The notes beneath the pieces are model-generated. The model made no database searches. It saw only the letters and a program-made list of their open reading frames with translations, and had not been told where the DNA came from. Both the position numbers and the translations under genes were made by a program. DNA of 64,000 nucleotides from Xanthobacteraceae bacterium (GTDB lineage: Bacteria; Pseudomonadota; Alphaproteobacteria; Rhizobiales; Xanthobacteraceae), in NCBI GenBank assembly GCA_019745775.1, contig JAIESR010000081.1, positions 1 through 64,000 on the forward strand, in the 5' to 3' direction. This document shows positions 1-8,546 of the stretch, one piece after another. Within the stretch, counting starts at the first letter, position 1. The number at the start of each line of letters is the position of its first letter.

Positions 1-75
1 CATGACTCCGATCCCCTTCCAAAAACGAATCAGGATCGTATTGTCAGCTCGGAAAATTAATGAGTTTTGACCCTA

Positions 76-1068
76 ATGCCCCGTCTTCCGCTGACCTTCG
101 CCTGCTGCCGCTACGACCGGATGGAGGCGATCCGTGAGGGTCTCGTCACCGTCGAAGGCGTCGATCTCACCTGCTTGACGCTGAAATCCGGCCGCGACGT
201 GTTCGACCGCATGGTCGGCGGGCGGGAATTCGACGTGGCGGAATTGTCGGCGTCGGAATTCGTCAGCCTCCAAGGCACCGGCAACAATCCGTTCGTGGCG
301 CTGCCGGTGTTTCCGTCGCGGGTGTTCCGGCACGGCTATATCTTCGTCAACGCGCGCAAAGGAATCCGCTCGCCCAAGGATCTGCAAGGCAAGCGCGTCG
401 GCCTGCCGCTTTACACCCAGACCGCGGCGCTGTGGGCGCGCGGGCATCTCGCACATCAGTTCGGCATCGATCTGTCGACCATCCGCTGGGTGCAGGGGGC
501 GGTGGAGGAGGCGGGCACCCACGGCAAGCCGCATGCGCCGCCTTTGCTCAAGCCGGCCAATATCGAGCATAACACCAGCAAAGACTCGCTCGGCGTGCTG
601 CTGGCGCGCGGCGAGATCGATGCGCTGATCGGCTCACGCAAGCCCGAGAGCTTCGGCCGCGATCCGAACGTTGTGCGGTTGTTCCCGAATTATCGTGCAC
701 TTGAACGGGAGCTGTATCAAACCGCGAAAATTTTCCCGATCATGCACCTCGTGGCGATCCGGCGTTCGCTCTATGAGCAGCACCGCTGGCTGGCGACGAG
801 CTTCTACAACGCATTCGTGGAAGCCAAGCGCCGGGCGCGGGCGCGCATGCGCTACGGCGGCTCGCTCGCGACCATGCAGCCATGGCTGTTGGCGGAGATC
901 GAGGAGATCGACACGGTGTTCGGCGGCGACGCTTTCCCCTATGGCGTCGAAGCAAACCGGCCCACGCTCGAGGCGCTGGTGCGATATATGGTTGAGCAAC
1001 ACTTCATCCCCAAGCCGATCCCGATCGAGGACCTGTTCGTGCCGATTCAACCAAATATCGGCACCTGA
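76..1068 (+). CDS. Substrate-binding-like protein, 4,5-dihydroxyphthalate decarboxylase / NMT1 type
   Basis: The 330-residue product has the type II periplasmic-binding fold pattern of proteins named 4,5-dihydroxyphthalate decarboxylase or ABC substrate-binding protein. It starts with a short strand (LPLTFACCRYDR). An 'FDVAELSASEF' segment follows near residue 50, then the 'LQGKRVGLP' hinge-like motif near 105 that recurs in NMT1/THI5-type binding proteins. No signal peptide or membrane segment is visible, so a cytoplasmic enzyme or a binding protein exported by an unusual route are both possible. The ATG at 76 is preferred. An in-frame TTG at 67 would add three residues and neither has a clear ribosome site. 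The true ligand cannot be read from the sequence. It stands alone, with no transporter gene beside it. Confidence 0.7.
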   Translation: MPRLPLTFACCRYDRMEAIREGLVTVEGVDLTCLTLKSGRDVFDRMVGGREFDVAELSASEFVSLQGTGNNPFVALPVFPSRVFRHGYIFVNARKGIRSPKDLQGKRVGLPLYTQTAALWARGHLAHQFGIDLSTIRWVQGAVEEAGTHGKPHAPPLLKPANIEHNTSKDSLGVLLARGEIDALIGSRKPESFGRDPNVVRLFPNYRALERELYQTAKIFPIMHLVAIRRSLYEQHRWLATSFYNAFVEAKRRARARMRYGGSLATMQPWLLAEIEEIDTVFGGDAFPYGVEANRPTLEALVRYMVEQHFIPKPIPIEDLFVPIQPNIGT

Positions 1069-1262
1069 GGCTTGGTTTCTAGGCATTTCGGATGAGCCTG
1101 CCCCATATGGTTCAAGAACCTTTACGCGGACCGTAGAGTTTTCAGAATCTTTCCCAGAAAAGCTGTGCGATTGGCAATACGGGCCGCAAAGCCTGCCATT
1201 AGGGATTCTGCACGCCGACAAGCAACGGTGATATGGCCACGTCGTAGACCAAGGAGTGGTTC

Positions 1263-2516
1263 ATGTTTACCGTTCACCCCAGCATTCCGTTCACGCTGGA
1301 TTTCACCACGCTGTTCGTGGTGGCGATCGGCGTTACCGCCTTGCTCGGATTGCTGCTGCTGTTCGCCTGGACCCAGGACCGGGTCCGTGCGCTCGCCTGG
1401 TGGGGCACCGCTTACCTGATCGGCGGCGCGTCGGTGGTGATCTGGAGCATCGAGAGTTACATCTCGCCGCCGCTGCCCGTCGGCACCGCCAATGCGATGC
1501 TGTTCGTCGCCTGCGGCATGATCTGGAGTGCGGCGCGGCTGTTCCACGGTCGTCCCGTGCTGTGGGGCGCGATGATTGCCGGCGCCACGATCTGGCTCGC
1601 AGCCTGTCTGATACCGGAGTTCACCGCCTCGGCGATGGCGCGGATCGTGCTGAGCTCTTTCATCGTGTCGGGCTATACCTTCCTGACCGCAGTCGAGCTC
1701 TGGCGTGAGCGGCGCAAGCATCTGATCCGGCGCTGGCCGGCGATTTTCGTGCCGATGCTGCACGGGCTGGTGTTCCTGTCCCCGCTGCCGCTCGCCAGCG
1801 TATTGCCGGACGACAATGGCATCGTCGCGCTCGCCAGCGGATGGATCGCGATCTTCACGCTCGAAGTCATGCTCTACATCGTTGGCACCGCCTTCATCGT
1901 GCTGGTGCTGTCGAAGGAGCGTTCGGTCCGCATCCACAAGAACGCCGCGTCGACCGACGACTTGACCGGCGTGCTCAACCGGCGCGGCTTCATGGCGGCG
2001 GCCAAGGTTCTCATCGAGCGCTTCGAGAAGAAGGGCGAGCCGATCAGCGTCCTGGTGTTCGATCTCGATCACTTCAAGAAGATCAACGATCGTTACGGCC
2101 ACACAGTCGGCGACCACACCTTGCGCCTGTTCGCGCTGATCGCGGGCCTCAACATGCGGGCATCCGACGTCCTGGGCCGCATGGGCGGCGAGGAGTTCGT
2201 CGCCATCCTGCCGGGCGCGCCGCTCGATGTGGCGGTCGCGGCGGAGCGCGTGCGCCTCGCGTTCGAGGCCGCCGCGGTGACCATCGCCGATTGCCCGGTG
2301 GGCGCGACCGTGAGCATCGGCGTGGCGGGCGGTGAGCCCGGCGTCGACATCAACACCATGATCGCCGCCGCCGACATGGCCCTCTACAGGGCCAAGGCGA
2401 CGGGCCGCAACCGGACCGAGTTGGCGGACGAATTGCCGTCGGCGCCGCCGCGCGACGACCGGCTCGACGCACCGACGGCTTCCGGGGCGATCCCCACACC
2501 GGCGCTGGTGTCGTAA
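1263..2516 (+). CDS. Membrane-bound diguanylate cyclase (GGDEF domain)
   Basis: This 417-residue protein should make cyclic di-GMP from two GTP at the inner membrane. Residues about 10-215 hold six or seven hydrophobic segments. A GGDEF domain fills about 235-390 and carries the active-site motif GGEEF at 308-312. Exactly five residues upstream is RASD (299-302), a canonical RxxD inhibitory site, so product feedback is expected. There is no EAL domain. AAGGAG at 1251-1256 sits six bases before the ATG, which fixes the start. The membrane part resembles a generic sensor and its signal is unknown. Cyclic di-GMP usually controls LapA-type adhesin retention, and such an adhesin locus lies about 29 kb away in this window, but a direct link is only inference. 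Confidence 0.93.
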   Translation: MFTVHPSIPFTLDFTTLFVVAIGVTALLGLLLLFAWTQDRVRALAWWGTAYLIGGASVVIWSIESYISPPLPVGTANAMLFVACGMIWSAARLFHGRPVLWGAMIAGATIWLAACLIPEFTASAMARIVLSSFIVSGYTFLTAVELWRERRKHLIRRWPAIFVPMLHGLVFLSPLPLASVLPDDNGIVALASGWIAIFTLEVMLYIVGTAFIVLVLSKERSVRIHKNAASTDDLTGVLNRRGFMAAAKVLIERFEKKGEPISVLVFDLDHFKKINDRYGHTVGDHTLRLFALIAGLNMRASDVLGRMGGEEFVAILPGAPLDVAVAAERVRLAFEAAAVTIADCPVGATVSIGVAGGEPGVDINTMIAAADMALYRAKATGRNRTELADELPSAPPRDDRLDAPTASGAIPTPALVS

Positions 2517-2612
2517 CCCGATGACCCTGTCCACGGCTGGGCGATGCCGCTCGGCCGTGGGCGGTCCGGTTCCGATAGCAATCCGTCGTCACCGGCCGCT
2601 ATAAAGGTCGGC

Positions 2613-3842
2613 ATGCGGATTCTGCTTTCGGAGGGCGCCAGCACCTCGGCGCGTGAAGCCATCACCGCGTTGGGCCTCGCCGGCCACCATGTCGAGGTGT
2701 GCGATCCCGACCCGCATTGCCTCGGGCGATTTTCCCGCTTCGTCCGGAAGTTCCACCGCTGCCCGCCGCTGGGGACCGACCCGAAAGGCTATCTCGCTTT
2801 CATCCTTGAGCGCATTTCGGGCCGCCAGTTCGACGTATTGCTGCCGATCCACGAGCAAGGGTTGCTGTTCGCCAAGGTGCAGGCCGATATCCGGCGTCAC
2901 GCGGCGGTCGCGTTGCCGCGCTTCGACAGCTACCTGCGCGCGCACAACAAGCTCGGCTTCAGCGAGGTCCTCGACGAGCTTGGCCTGCCGCAGCCGCCGA
3001 CCCGCGTCGTGCGCGGTGTAGCCGAGCTGATGGCGGCGAAACGCTTCCCGATGGTGCTCAAGGTTCCGGTCGGCACCGCCAGCCGCGGCACCTGGATGGT
3101 CACGGACGACGCCGCGCTTGAAATAGCCGTGGCGGAGATCGAGGCCATGCATGGTTTCGACGATGCGCTGCTCGTGCAGGACGTTGTCGAGGGCGAACCG
3201 CAGCAGGCGCAGGCGGTATTCGCGAATGGCGAGCTGGTGGCGTCGCATGCCTACCGTCAGGTCGCGCGCGGCGGCGGGGGAGGATCTTCAATCAAGGAGA
3301 GCGTCGACCATCCGGTCGTGCGTGGGCATCTTTCACGCATTGGTGAACACCTGGAATGGCACGGTGCCTTGTCGGTCGACTATATCGTCGAGCATGGCAC
3401 GGGCACGCCGCGCTATTTCGACTGCAATCCGCGATTGGTCGAGCCGATGAACGCGTTGTTCGCAGGCATCAATCTGGTTGACGCGCTGCTGCGAGTGTCG
3501 CGCGGCGAGGCGGCAGCATCCGCGGCCGACAGCAAAGCGGGTGTCCGCACCCATCTTGGTCTGCAAGCTTTGCTTGGTTGCGCGGCACGCGAAGGGAGCC
3601 GTCTCGGCGTGCTGCGCGAGTGCTGGCGGCTGCTCACCAGGCGCGGCCCCTATGCCGGTAGCTACGAGGAGCTCACGCCGGTCGCGATCGACTGGCCAAG
3701 CTTCGTGCCACCGACTGTGACCGCGCTCTGGCTTGTAGTGACGCCGCGCGCGGCACACACACTGCCCAAGCGGGGATGGGGCGCGCAGCTGCTGACGGCG
3801 CAGACGATCCGCGCCATCAAAACCATGGATGCCAGAACGTGA
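2613..3842 (+). CDS. ATP-grasp domain protein, probable carboxylate-amine/thiol ligase
   Basis: The 409-residue product starts with a Rossmann-like preATP-grasp part (MRILLSEGAS). An ATP-grasp fold follows: 'FPMVLKVPVGTASRGT' near residue 150 has the lysine and glycine-rich loop that bind ATP, and 'YFDCNPRLVEPMN' near 270 supplies the metal-binding Asn/Glu region. The family joins a carboxylate to an amine or thiol through an acyl-phosphate, but the substrate is not evident. AAAGG at 2603-2607 supports the ATG at 2613, and an upstream ATG at 2544 would add a low-complexity tail. The stop overlaps the GTG of the DedA-like gene by four bases, so the two are translationally coupled. The gene heads a three-gene set that ends with an HpnA-like epimerase, which suggests a role in envelope lipid or sugar modification (inference). 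Confidence 0.82.
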   Translation: MRILLSEGASTSAREAITALGLAGHHVEVCDPDPHCLGRFSRFVRKFHRCPPLGTDPKGYLAFILERISGRQFDVLLPIHEQGLLFAKVQADIRRHAAVALPRFDSYLRAHNKLGFSEVLDELGLPQPPTRVVRGVAELMAAKRFPMVLKVPVGTASRGTWMVTDDAALEIAVAEIEAMHGFDDALLVQDVVEGEPQQAQAVFANGELVASHAYRQVARGGGGGSSIKESVDHPVVRGHLSRIGEHLEWHGALSVDYIVEHGTGTPRYFDCNPRLVEPMNALFAGINLVDALLRVSRGEAAASAADSKAGVRTHLGLQALLGCAAREGSRLGVLRECWRLLTRRGPYAGSYEELTPVAIDWPSFVPPTVTALWLVVTPRAAHTLPKRGWGAQLLTAQTIRAIKTMDART

Positions 3843-4543
3843 GCGCGCCGGGACTCAACATCAGCCGGCGCCTGATCCTGCCGGGGCTTGGCATCGTCGT
3901 GTTCCTGTTCGCCTATCTGGCGCAGAACGTCTGGCAGATATTTCACATCGACGACATCACCCGCGCCATCCGCGGTCTCGACCAGGCCGGCGTGGTCATG
4001 GGCATGGCGGTGCTCGGCTTCGTCGAAGCGACCATCGTGCTCTGCTTCTATGTGCCCGGCACCGCGGTCGTGATCGTCCTGCTGCTCGGGATGCAGCCGA
4101 ACCTGGCGCAAGCCTTGCCGTTGGTGGCTGGCCTGTGCGTGGGCACGCTCGTCGGCTACGGCGCGAGCCTCGTGCTCGGGCGGGTGTTGCAGCAACGGTT
4201 GCCGTCGCTGGTGGGCGAAGCCTATTTCCATCGGGTGCAGGGCTGGATCGATCGCTATGGTCTCGCCGCCTTCGTGGTCGGGGCGTTCCATCCCAACCAG
4301 CTGGCGATCGGCTTTGCGATCCTCGGCTACTTTCGCGCGCCCCGCGTCTGGCGTTACTTCGTCGTCGCCGGGCTGGCGCAACTGGGGTGGTGGAGCATCT
4401 ATGCTGTCGCCGCCGACCTGGTCGCCAGCCAGAGCGTGATATCGGCGAACAATTTCCAGCTCTACGTCGCTGCCGGCTTCGCGGTCTGGTTCCTTTACGA
4501 ATTGCTACCGCGCCGGGCCCAGGAGCCGGGACGTGCCGATTGA
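3839..4543 (+). CDS. DedA/VTT-family inner-membrane protein
   Basis: The 234-residue product is strongly hydrophobic. It has a membrane segment near the N-terminus (LILPGLGIVVFLFAYLA) and the VTT/DedA core: 'CFYVPGTAVVIVLLLG', 'VGTLVGYGASLVLGR' and a C-terminal pair of helices. DedA proteins act in lipid flipping and envelope homeostasis. The GTG at 3839 is chosen because it overlaps the upstream stop in a GTGA arrangement. Earlier ATG codons lie well inside the ATP-grasp gene. The 3' end overlaps the next gene by 11 bases, so all three appear to be one translationally coupled operon. The usual DedA arginine and proline signature is only partly recognisable, so the exact subfamily is uncertain. 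Confidence 0.8.
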   Translation: MSAPGLNISRRLILPGLGIVVFLFAYLAQNVWQIFHIDDITRAIRGLDQAGVVMGMAVLGFVEATIVLCFYVPGTAVVIVLLLGMQPNLAQALPLVAGLCVGTLVGYGASLVLGRVLQQRLPSLVGEAYFHRVQGWIDRYGLAAFVVGAFHPNQLAIGFAILGYFRAPRVWRYFVVAGLAQLGWWSIYAVAADLVASQSVISANNFQLYVAAGFAVWFLYELLPRRAQEPGRAD

Positions 4544-5516
4544 TCTGGTCACCGGCGGTGCCGGCTTCATTGGCCGCCACGTGGTGGCGGCGTTACGGGC
4601 GCGCGGAACATCCGTGCGCGTGCTCGATCTCGTGCCCGCCGACGACATCGATGCCGAGATCGTGCCGGGATCGATCCTCGATGCACACCGCCTCGATGTC
4701 GCGATGGACGGCGTCCGCCACGTCTATCATCTTGCAGGCATCGCCCAGCTCTGGTCGCGCGACCGCGCGGATTTCGACCGCATCAACGCCGCGGGCGCCG
4801 CCATGGTGCTGCGCGCGGCCGCCGCGCACCGGGTCGCGCGCGTGGTGCATTGCTCGACCGAAGCGATCCTGCTGCCGAAGCATGGCGGCGATGCGCTCAT
4901 CGACGAGACCGCGCGGCCGGCGCTTTCCGACATGCCGGGTCCTTACACGCGTTCCAAGCTCAAGGCCGAGCAGGCGGTCGTCGCCGCCGTGCAAAGCGGG
5001 CTGAATGCGCTGATCGTCAACCCGACGGTGCCGATTGGCCCTGGTGACCATAACCTGACGCCGCCGGCGGCGATGCTGTCGATGTTCCTCAAGGGACAGT
5101 CGCCGGCCTATCTCGATTGCACGCTCAATCTGGTCGACGTGCGCGATGTCGCCGCCGGCATGGTGCTCGCGGCCGAGCGCGGACGCGCCGGGGAGCGCTA
5201 CATCCTCGGGGGCGACAACGTGGCGCTGCGTGATCTCCTGGCCCTGTTGCAGCAGCTATCGGCCCGGCCGATGCCCAAGCGGGCGGTGCCGCCCTGGCTT
5301 GCGCTTGCGTCGGCCGCGGTTACGGAATTCGTCGCCGACCATGTGACCGGGCGGACACCGGCGGCGACGCAGGAGGGGGTTCGGCTGGCACTGCGGTCCG
5401 GCCCGTTCGACAGCCGCAAGGCGCGCAACGAGCTCGGCTATGCGACGCGCGCGATCAAGGACACCCTGGCCGATACGATAAGCTGGCTGTCGGCGGTCGG
5501 CGCGGTCGGGAAGTAG
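4533..5516 (+). CDS. hpnA: NAD-dependent epimerase/dehydratase, HpnA-like
   Basis: This is an extended short-chain dehydrogenase of 327 residues. The NAD-binding glycine motif is GGAGFIG at residues 8-14. The catalytic serine region is 'VVHCSTEAIL' near 108, and the YxxxK pair is in 'PYTRSKLKAEQ' near 135-145. The segments 'VNPTVPIGPGD', 'LNLVDVRDVAAGMVLA' and 'GERYILGGDN' match what I remember of HpnA, the hopanoid-associated sugar epimerase. The GTG at 4533 follows AGGAG at 4521-4525 by seven bases and overlaps the DedA gene end by 11 bases. It converges on an hpnG-like gene only four bases away, which strengthens a hopanoid assignment. No squalene-hopene cyclase is present in the window, so the assignment to hopanoid rather than another lipid pathway is inference. 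Confidence 0.72.
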   Translation: MPIDLVTGGAGFIGRHVVAALRARGTSVRVLDLVPADDIDAEIVPGSILDAHRLDVAMDGVRHVYHLAGIAQLWSRDRADFDRINAAGAAMVLRAAAAHRVARVVHCSTEAILLPKHGGDALIDETARPALSDMPGPYTRSKLKAEQAVVAAVQSGLNALIVNPTVPIGPGDHNLTPPAAMLSMFLKGQSPAYLDCTLNLVDVRDVAAGMVLAAERGRAGERYILGGDNVALRDLLALLQQLSARPMPKRAVPPWLALASAAVTEFVADHVTGRTPAATQEGVRLALRSGPFDSRKARNELGYATRAIKDTLADTISWLSAVGAVGK

Positions 5517-5520
5517 GCGA

Positions 5521-6207
5521 TCAGAACGCCGCTTCGACTTCGCCGGCCAGCTCGCCGAGATCGTGCATGCCAAAGCCGTGGCCGAGCAGATCGCGGCATC
5601 GGCGCAACCCGCGGAAACCTTCCGCGGCATCGTGGGCCAGGCGCAGCATGCCGAACAGTTGCGACGGGCGCTGCCACAGGCTTCTGGCGACGCCCGCGAA
5701 GCTCACCGCGCCATCGGGGCGCAGCGCGGTGGCGACAAGATCCGGAAGCGAACGGTGAGCGGGATCGCATACCACCCGCACGGCTGCGAACGGCAATCCG
5801 TGCCGGGCGGCGAAGGCGGCGGCAACGTGCGATTCCATGTCGACGGCGAGTGCGCCGGTCGCGCCGTGCAGCGCGCGCTTTGCGCCGGGCGACACGACGG
5901 CGCTATCGACGCCCGCGACGTCGGCCATGATCACGCGCTTGGGGTGATCCGAAAGCCGCGCCGCGAGACGATGGGCGACGATCGCCGACGCCACGTGGCG
6001 CCGATCCGGACCGGCGATACCGGTGGCGACGATGACGTCGCCGGGCACAAGCGAGGGACAGAGGCCGCCGGCGATCCCGATGCTGATGACGGCACGGCAT
6101 TCCGGCTCGACGCGCGCGCGCAGCATCGATCGCAAGCGGGCGGGATTGCCGCCGGCCATGACAGTGGTGACGCCGGGCCCCAATGCCAGCCGGGCCTCGG
6201 CGGCCAT
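5521..6207 (-). CDS. hpnG: Adenosylhopane nucleosidase-like phosphorylase (HpnG)
   Basis: The 228-residue product belongs to the nucleoside phosphorylase/nucleosidase superfamily. It has 'ISIGIAGGL' near 42, 'VAGVDSAVV' near 95 and the 'AVDMESHVAAAFAARHG' active-site region near 120-136. In hopanoid producers HpnG removes adenine from adenosylhopane to give ribosylhopane. The frame upstream of the ATG at 6207 stays open to about 6340. It encodes a typical first strand of the family (ILVVTG) directly before this methionine but has no ATG, GTG or TTG. Either the protein is shortened at the N-terminus or a rare start codon such as the ATC at 6225 is used. It converges on the hpnA-like gene with a four-base gap. 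Confidence 0.8.
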   Translation of the reverse strand: MAAEARLALGPGVTTVMAGGNPARLRSMLRARVEPECRAVISIGIAGGLCPSLVPGDVIVATGIAGPDRRHVASAIVAHRLAARLSDHPKRVIMADVAGVDSAVVSPGAKRALHGATGALAVDMESHVAAAFAARHGLPFAAVRVVCDPAHRSLPDLVATALRPDGAVSFAGVARSLWQRPSQLFGMLRLAHDAAEGFRGLRRCRDLLGHGFGMHDLGELAGEVEAAF

Positions 6208-6985
6208 GCCGGTGACGACCAGGATGGGTTGAACTTGTGGCGGCGCCCAGGTGAGCGTCCGGGGCTGGTACCGGTATCGATATCGTGCGCTCCGGTGCTG
6301 ACCGCTCGGTGTCAGATGGATGATCTTGCAGCTGTAAGAGTGTCACGACGGCCCTTTTGCTACAGCCGCAGCAAGGGTTTTGCTGCACTGCCAAATGGAA
6401 GCTTATTCGGATACGGCTGCTTTAACAGCACAAGAATTGAGCGCTAAATGCATTATGGACCACCGATGCAGGGCGGCGTCTGATCGGCAGTCATGGGCGA
6501 CACCAAGTATCTGTTTTCACGTGGAAATCCCTGTCTGGGCGGGAGCGCCGCATCAACACTGGCCGGGTGTTCCATGCCCACTTTACAACCAACCGGCGGC
6601 CGCAAGGGGCCGTTTACCGGCTGCCCTTATCATCACGGAATGTGGCAGATTCGGCCCGGGGCACACACTGCAACACGCCCGACGGATGCGGAGCGGGCGG
6701 GTTTCGCCTGGGCCTGTTCGTTCTCCTCGTCGGCTGAATTCGAGGCCGCGGTCCTGAGTTCCCGCCTGCGGGCCGGCGCCTTCCGGTGGCTGCGCCTGCG
6801 CCGCTATGCCGTGTACCTGGCCGTCCTGGCTGCAGCGGCCGCCGCGACGGCCAGCACGCATCTCCCGACCTGACAGGTGCGGCACGCGCCGCGCGGTCTT
6901 CCCATCGAGCCGACGGTTGCCGCACGCCGCCGGCGCGCGCGTGCTATGCTCGCGGCAACAAGACAAATCGACAGGGGAGGTTGTC
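6208..6985. other. Gene-poor gap between hpnG and a secreted GlcG-type gene
   Basis: About 780 bases carry no convincing gene. Short frames on both strands (for example plus 6493-6873 and minus 6614-6925) have atypical, arginine- or alanine-rich translations with no recognisable domain. A small inverted repeat (GCAGCAA, three to four bases, TTGCTGC) lies at 6368-6386. The part from 6380 to 6500 has lower GC than its surroundings. The region should contain the promoter of hpnG and, at its right end, that of the gene at 6986. No clear sigma-70 boxes were identified. Confidence 0.5.
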
Positions 6986-7513
6986 ATGCTCGGACTGCGC
7001 GCTTCTTGTCTGCCGGCCATCGTCGCGTTGGCCATCCTGCTTGGGCCGGCAGCGGCGCAAGAGAAACCGCCGGCCGCCCCGGCGCAGCTTCTGTCGCTGG
7101 CGGAAGCGCGCGCGATCATCGGCGGCGCAATCGCCTATTCGCGCGGCAAGAACATGCGCATGGGCGTGGCGGTGGTCGATGTCGGCGGCGACATCATCTC
7201 CGCCGACCGCATGGACGAAGGCTCGAGCCGCAACGTCCAGTTCGCGGCGGCGAAAGCGTTTGCGTCGGCGATGTATCGGACCACCACCGAGGCGCTGAGC
7301 CAGCTCTACAAGACGCGGCCCGACCGCTACTTCGGCATCACCAACATGTACGGCAACAAGGTTTATCTGGTCGGCGGCGGCGTGCCGCTGGCCATCGACG
7401 GAAAACTTGTCGGCGCGGTCGGCGTTGCCGGGCTGCCGCAAGGCGAGGACGAAGCCGCCGCGCGCGCCGGCATCGCGGAGTGGGAGAAGATGCGCGCGGG
7501 CGTGCGGAAATAG
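6986..7513 (+). CDS. Secreted GlcG/HbpS-type (DUF336) protein
   Basis: The 175-residue product begins with a signal peptide (LPAIVALAILLGPAAAQ) and continues as a GlcG/HbpS-type domain. Characteristic segments are 'ARAIIGGAIAYSRGKNMRMGVAVVDVGG', read here in two pieces around residues 38-65, and 'VYLVGGGVPLAIDGKLVGAVG' near 125-145, followed by an 'EDEAAARAGIA' tail. Relatives bind haem or act beside glycolate and diol metabolism. Here the signal peptide points to the periplasm. AGGGGAGG at 6973-6980 lies five bases before the ATG, so longer starts are rejected. The gene stands alone with no obvious partner. Confidence 0.85.
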   Translation: MLGLRASCLPAIVALAILLGPAAAQEKPPAAPAQLLSLAEARAIIGGAIAYSRGKNMRMGVAVVDVGGDIISADRMDEGSSRNVQFAAAKAFASAMYRTTTEALSQLYKTRPDRYFGITNMYGNKVYLVGGGVPLAIDGKLVGAVGVAGLPQGEDEAAARAGIAEWEKMRAGVRK

Positions 7514-7579
7514 ACGCCACTCTGCGTCGTAACCCGAAAACACGGCAGACATTCAATAGGCGCCCAGCGCGTATTTGAA

Positions 7580-7861
7580 CTATCGCGGCTGTCCGCTCCA
7601 GACCCAGACCGTAACGAGGACACACGCCGCGAGGATGAACAGTACAATCCCGTTCATCGCATTCGGCACAATTTGTTTTTCGCGCTGAACCTGGTCCTCT
7701 GGAGGCGGCAGGCGGATCATCGGCAACCGCCAAATCCACTGTGCGTGCATGACGCCGAACATGGCGAACAGCGACCCGACGAGAAGGATAGCGAATGCGA
7801 TGACGGCGGACGCGAACGGGTTCGCTGCGACAAAGTCAATCAAACGCCAAAGCTGATCCAT
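7580..7861 (-). CDS. Small two-helix membrane protein, unknown function
   Basis: I do not recognise this 93-residue protein. It has two clear membrane segments, 'FASAVIAFAILLVGSLFAMFG' near residues 16-36 and 'GIVLFILAACVLVTVWVW' near 71-88. They are joined by a proline- and charge-rich loop (RLPPPEDQVQREK), which is a pattern of genuine small inner-membrane proteins. The ATG at 7861 and TAG at 7580 fit a simple frame. It lies on the same strand as the small gene at 8008-8373 but is separated from it by a hairpin, so they need not be co-transcribed. Confidence 0.55.
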   Translation of the reverse strand: MDQLWRLIDFVAANPFASAVIAFAILLVGSLFAMFGVMHAQWIWRLPMIRLPPPEDQVQREKQIVPNAMNGIVLFILAACVLVTVWVWSGQPR

Positions 7862-7969
7862 CTCAAAAACCCAGGGCGCGGGTCGGTGATTGTCTCGATC
7901 TCGCGTTGGCTCACGATCAGTTCAAGTTTTTCTGGTTTAGTTGAAATCCTGTCGGCGCTGATGACGTCA

Positions 7970-8001
7970 CAAATAATTAGGGGCGCTCCGTGGAGTGCCC
8001 C
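7970..8001 (-). terminator. Hairpin terminator after the small minus-strand gene
   Basis: GGGGCGCTCC at 7980-7989 pairs with GGAGTGCCCC at 7992-8001, a ten-base stem with one G-T pair and a two-base loop. Read on the minus strand it is followed by TAATTATTT. It lies seven bases past the stop at 8008. Confidence 0.65.
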
Positions 8002-8007
8002 TTTATT

Positions 8008-8373
8008 CTACTTGGCCAACGACTTGCGCCGGCGCCGCACGTTTGTCGGAGCATTCGCTCGTTTTGGAGCTTTGCGCCGGGCGATGCTCGCCGCCGGCGG
8101 CCGCGATCGATCCAAGTCTGCAACCAAGTCTGCAACCTGGTCTGCAATGGACTTGCTGGCTGCAATAGCGGACACGACGCGCTCGCGCTCCGCACTGTGG
8201 CGTGCCAGCGCCGCCGTGAAGCTTGCAAGCACGTCGTTTGCGAGGTCGATGTTTTGTCCGTCGCGCGACATCTCGGCGGTCGTCTCTTGCAACCGCGTGA
8301 TGTGATACCGGCACTCCGCGATCATGCGGTCGACAAACGCCAAATCCTCGTGGAGGGGGTCTACGCCGTTCAT
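8008..8373 (-). CDS. Small soluble hypothetical protein with basic tail
   Basis: I do not recognise the family. The 121-residue product has a helical N-terminal half ('LHEDLAFVDRMIAECRYHI', 'DVLASFTAALARHSAERERV') that could form a coiled-coil or helical bundle. It ends in an arginine-, lysine- and proline-rich tail (RRKAPKRANAPTNVRRRRKS) that could contact nucleic acid. The ATG at 8373 is chosen, and a GTG at 8400 would add nine residues. A hairpin directly after the stop supports a real transcription unit. The strength of the ribosome site is poor, so the start is uncertain. Confidence 0.5.
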   Translation of the reverse strand: MNGVDPLHEDLAFVDRMIAECRYHITRLQETTAEMSRDGQNIDLANDVLASFTAALARHSAERERVVSAIAASKSIADQVADLVADLDRSRPPAASIARRKAPKRANAPTNVRRRRKSLAK

Positions 8374-8487
8374 CACGCAACAACTCACCAAGCGCACCAC
8401 AACTCAAGATTGCAACTACTCCGGCGATGGTTGCCAACGAATAAGGCATTGCGATGTTGTTGCAATGCAGCAAGGCCGCGTCGAGAC

Positions 8488-8518
8488 GAAAGAAAGGGGG
8501 CGCTCAAAGAACGCCCCC
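8488..8518 (-). terminator. Rho-independent terminator of glnA
   Basis: GGGGGCG at 8496-8502 pairs with CGCCCCC at 8512-8518. On the minus strand, the direction of glnA, the stem is followed by TTTCTTTCG. It begins about 29 bases past the glnA stop. Confidence 0.8.
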
Positions 8519-8546
8519 TCCAATTTTGCCATCGATCCCCGTCGGC

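Noticed and set aside
6493-6873. A 126-codon plus-strand frame in the gap after hpnG
   Set aside because: No recognisable domain, odd composition and no convincing ribosome site.
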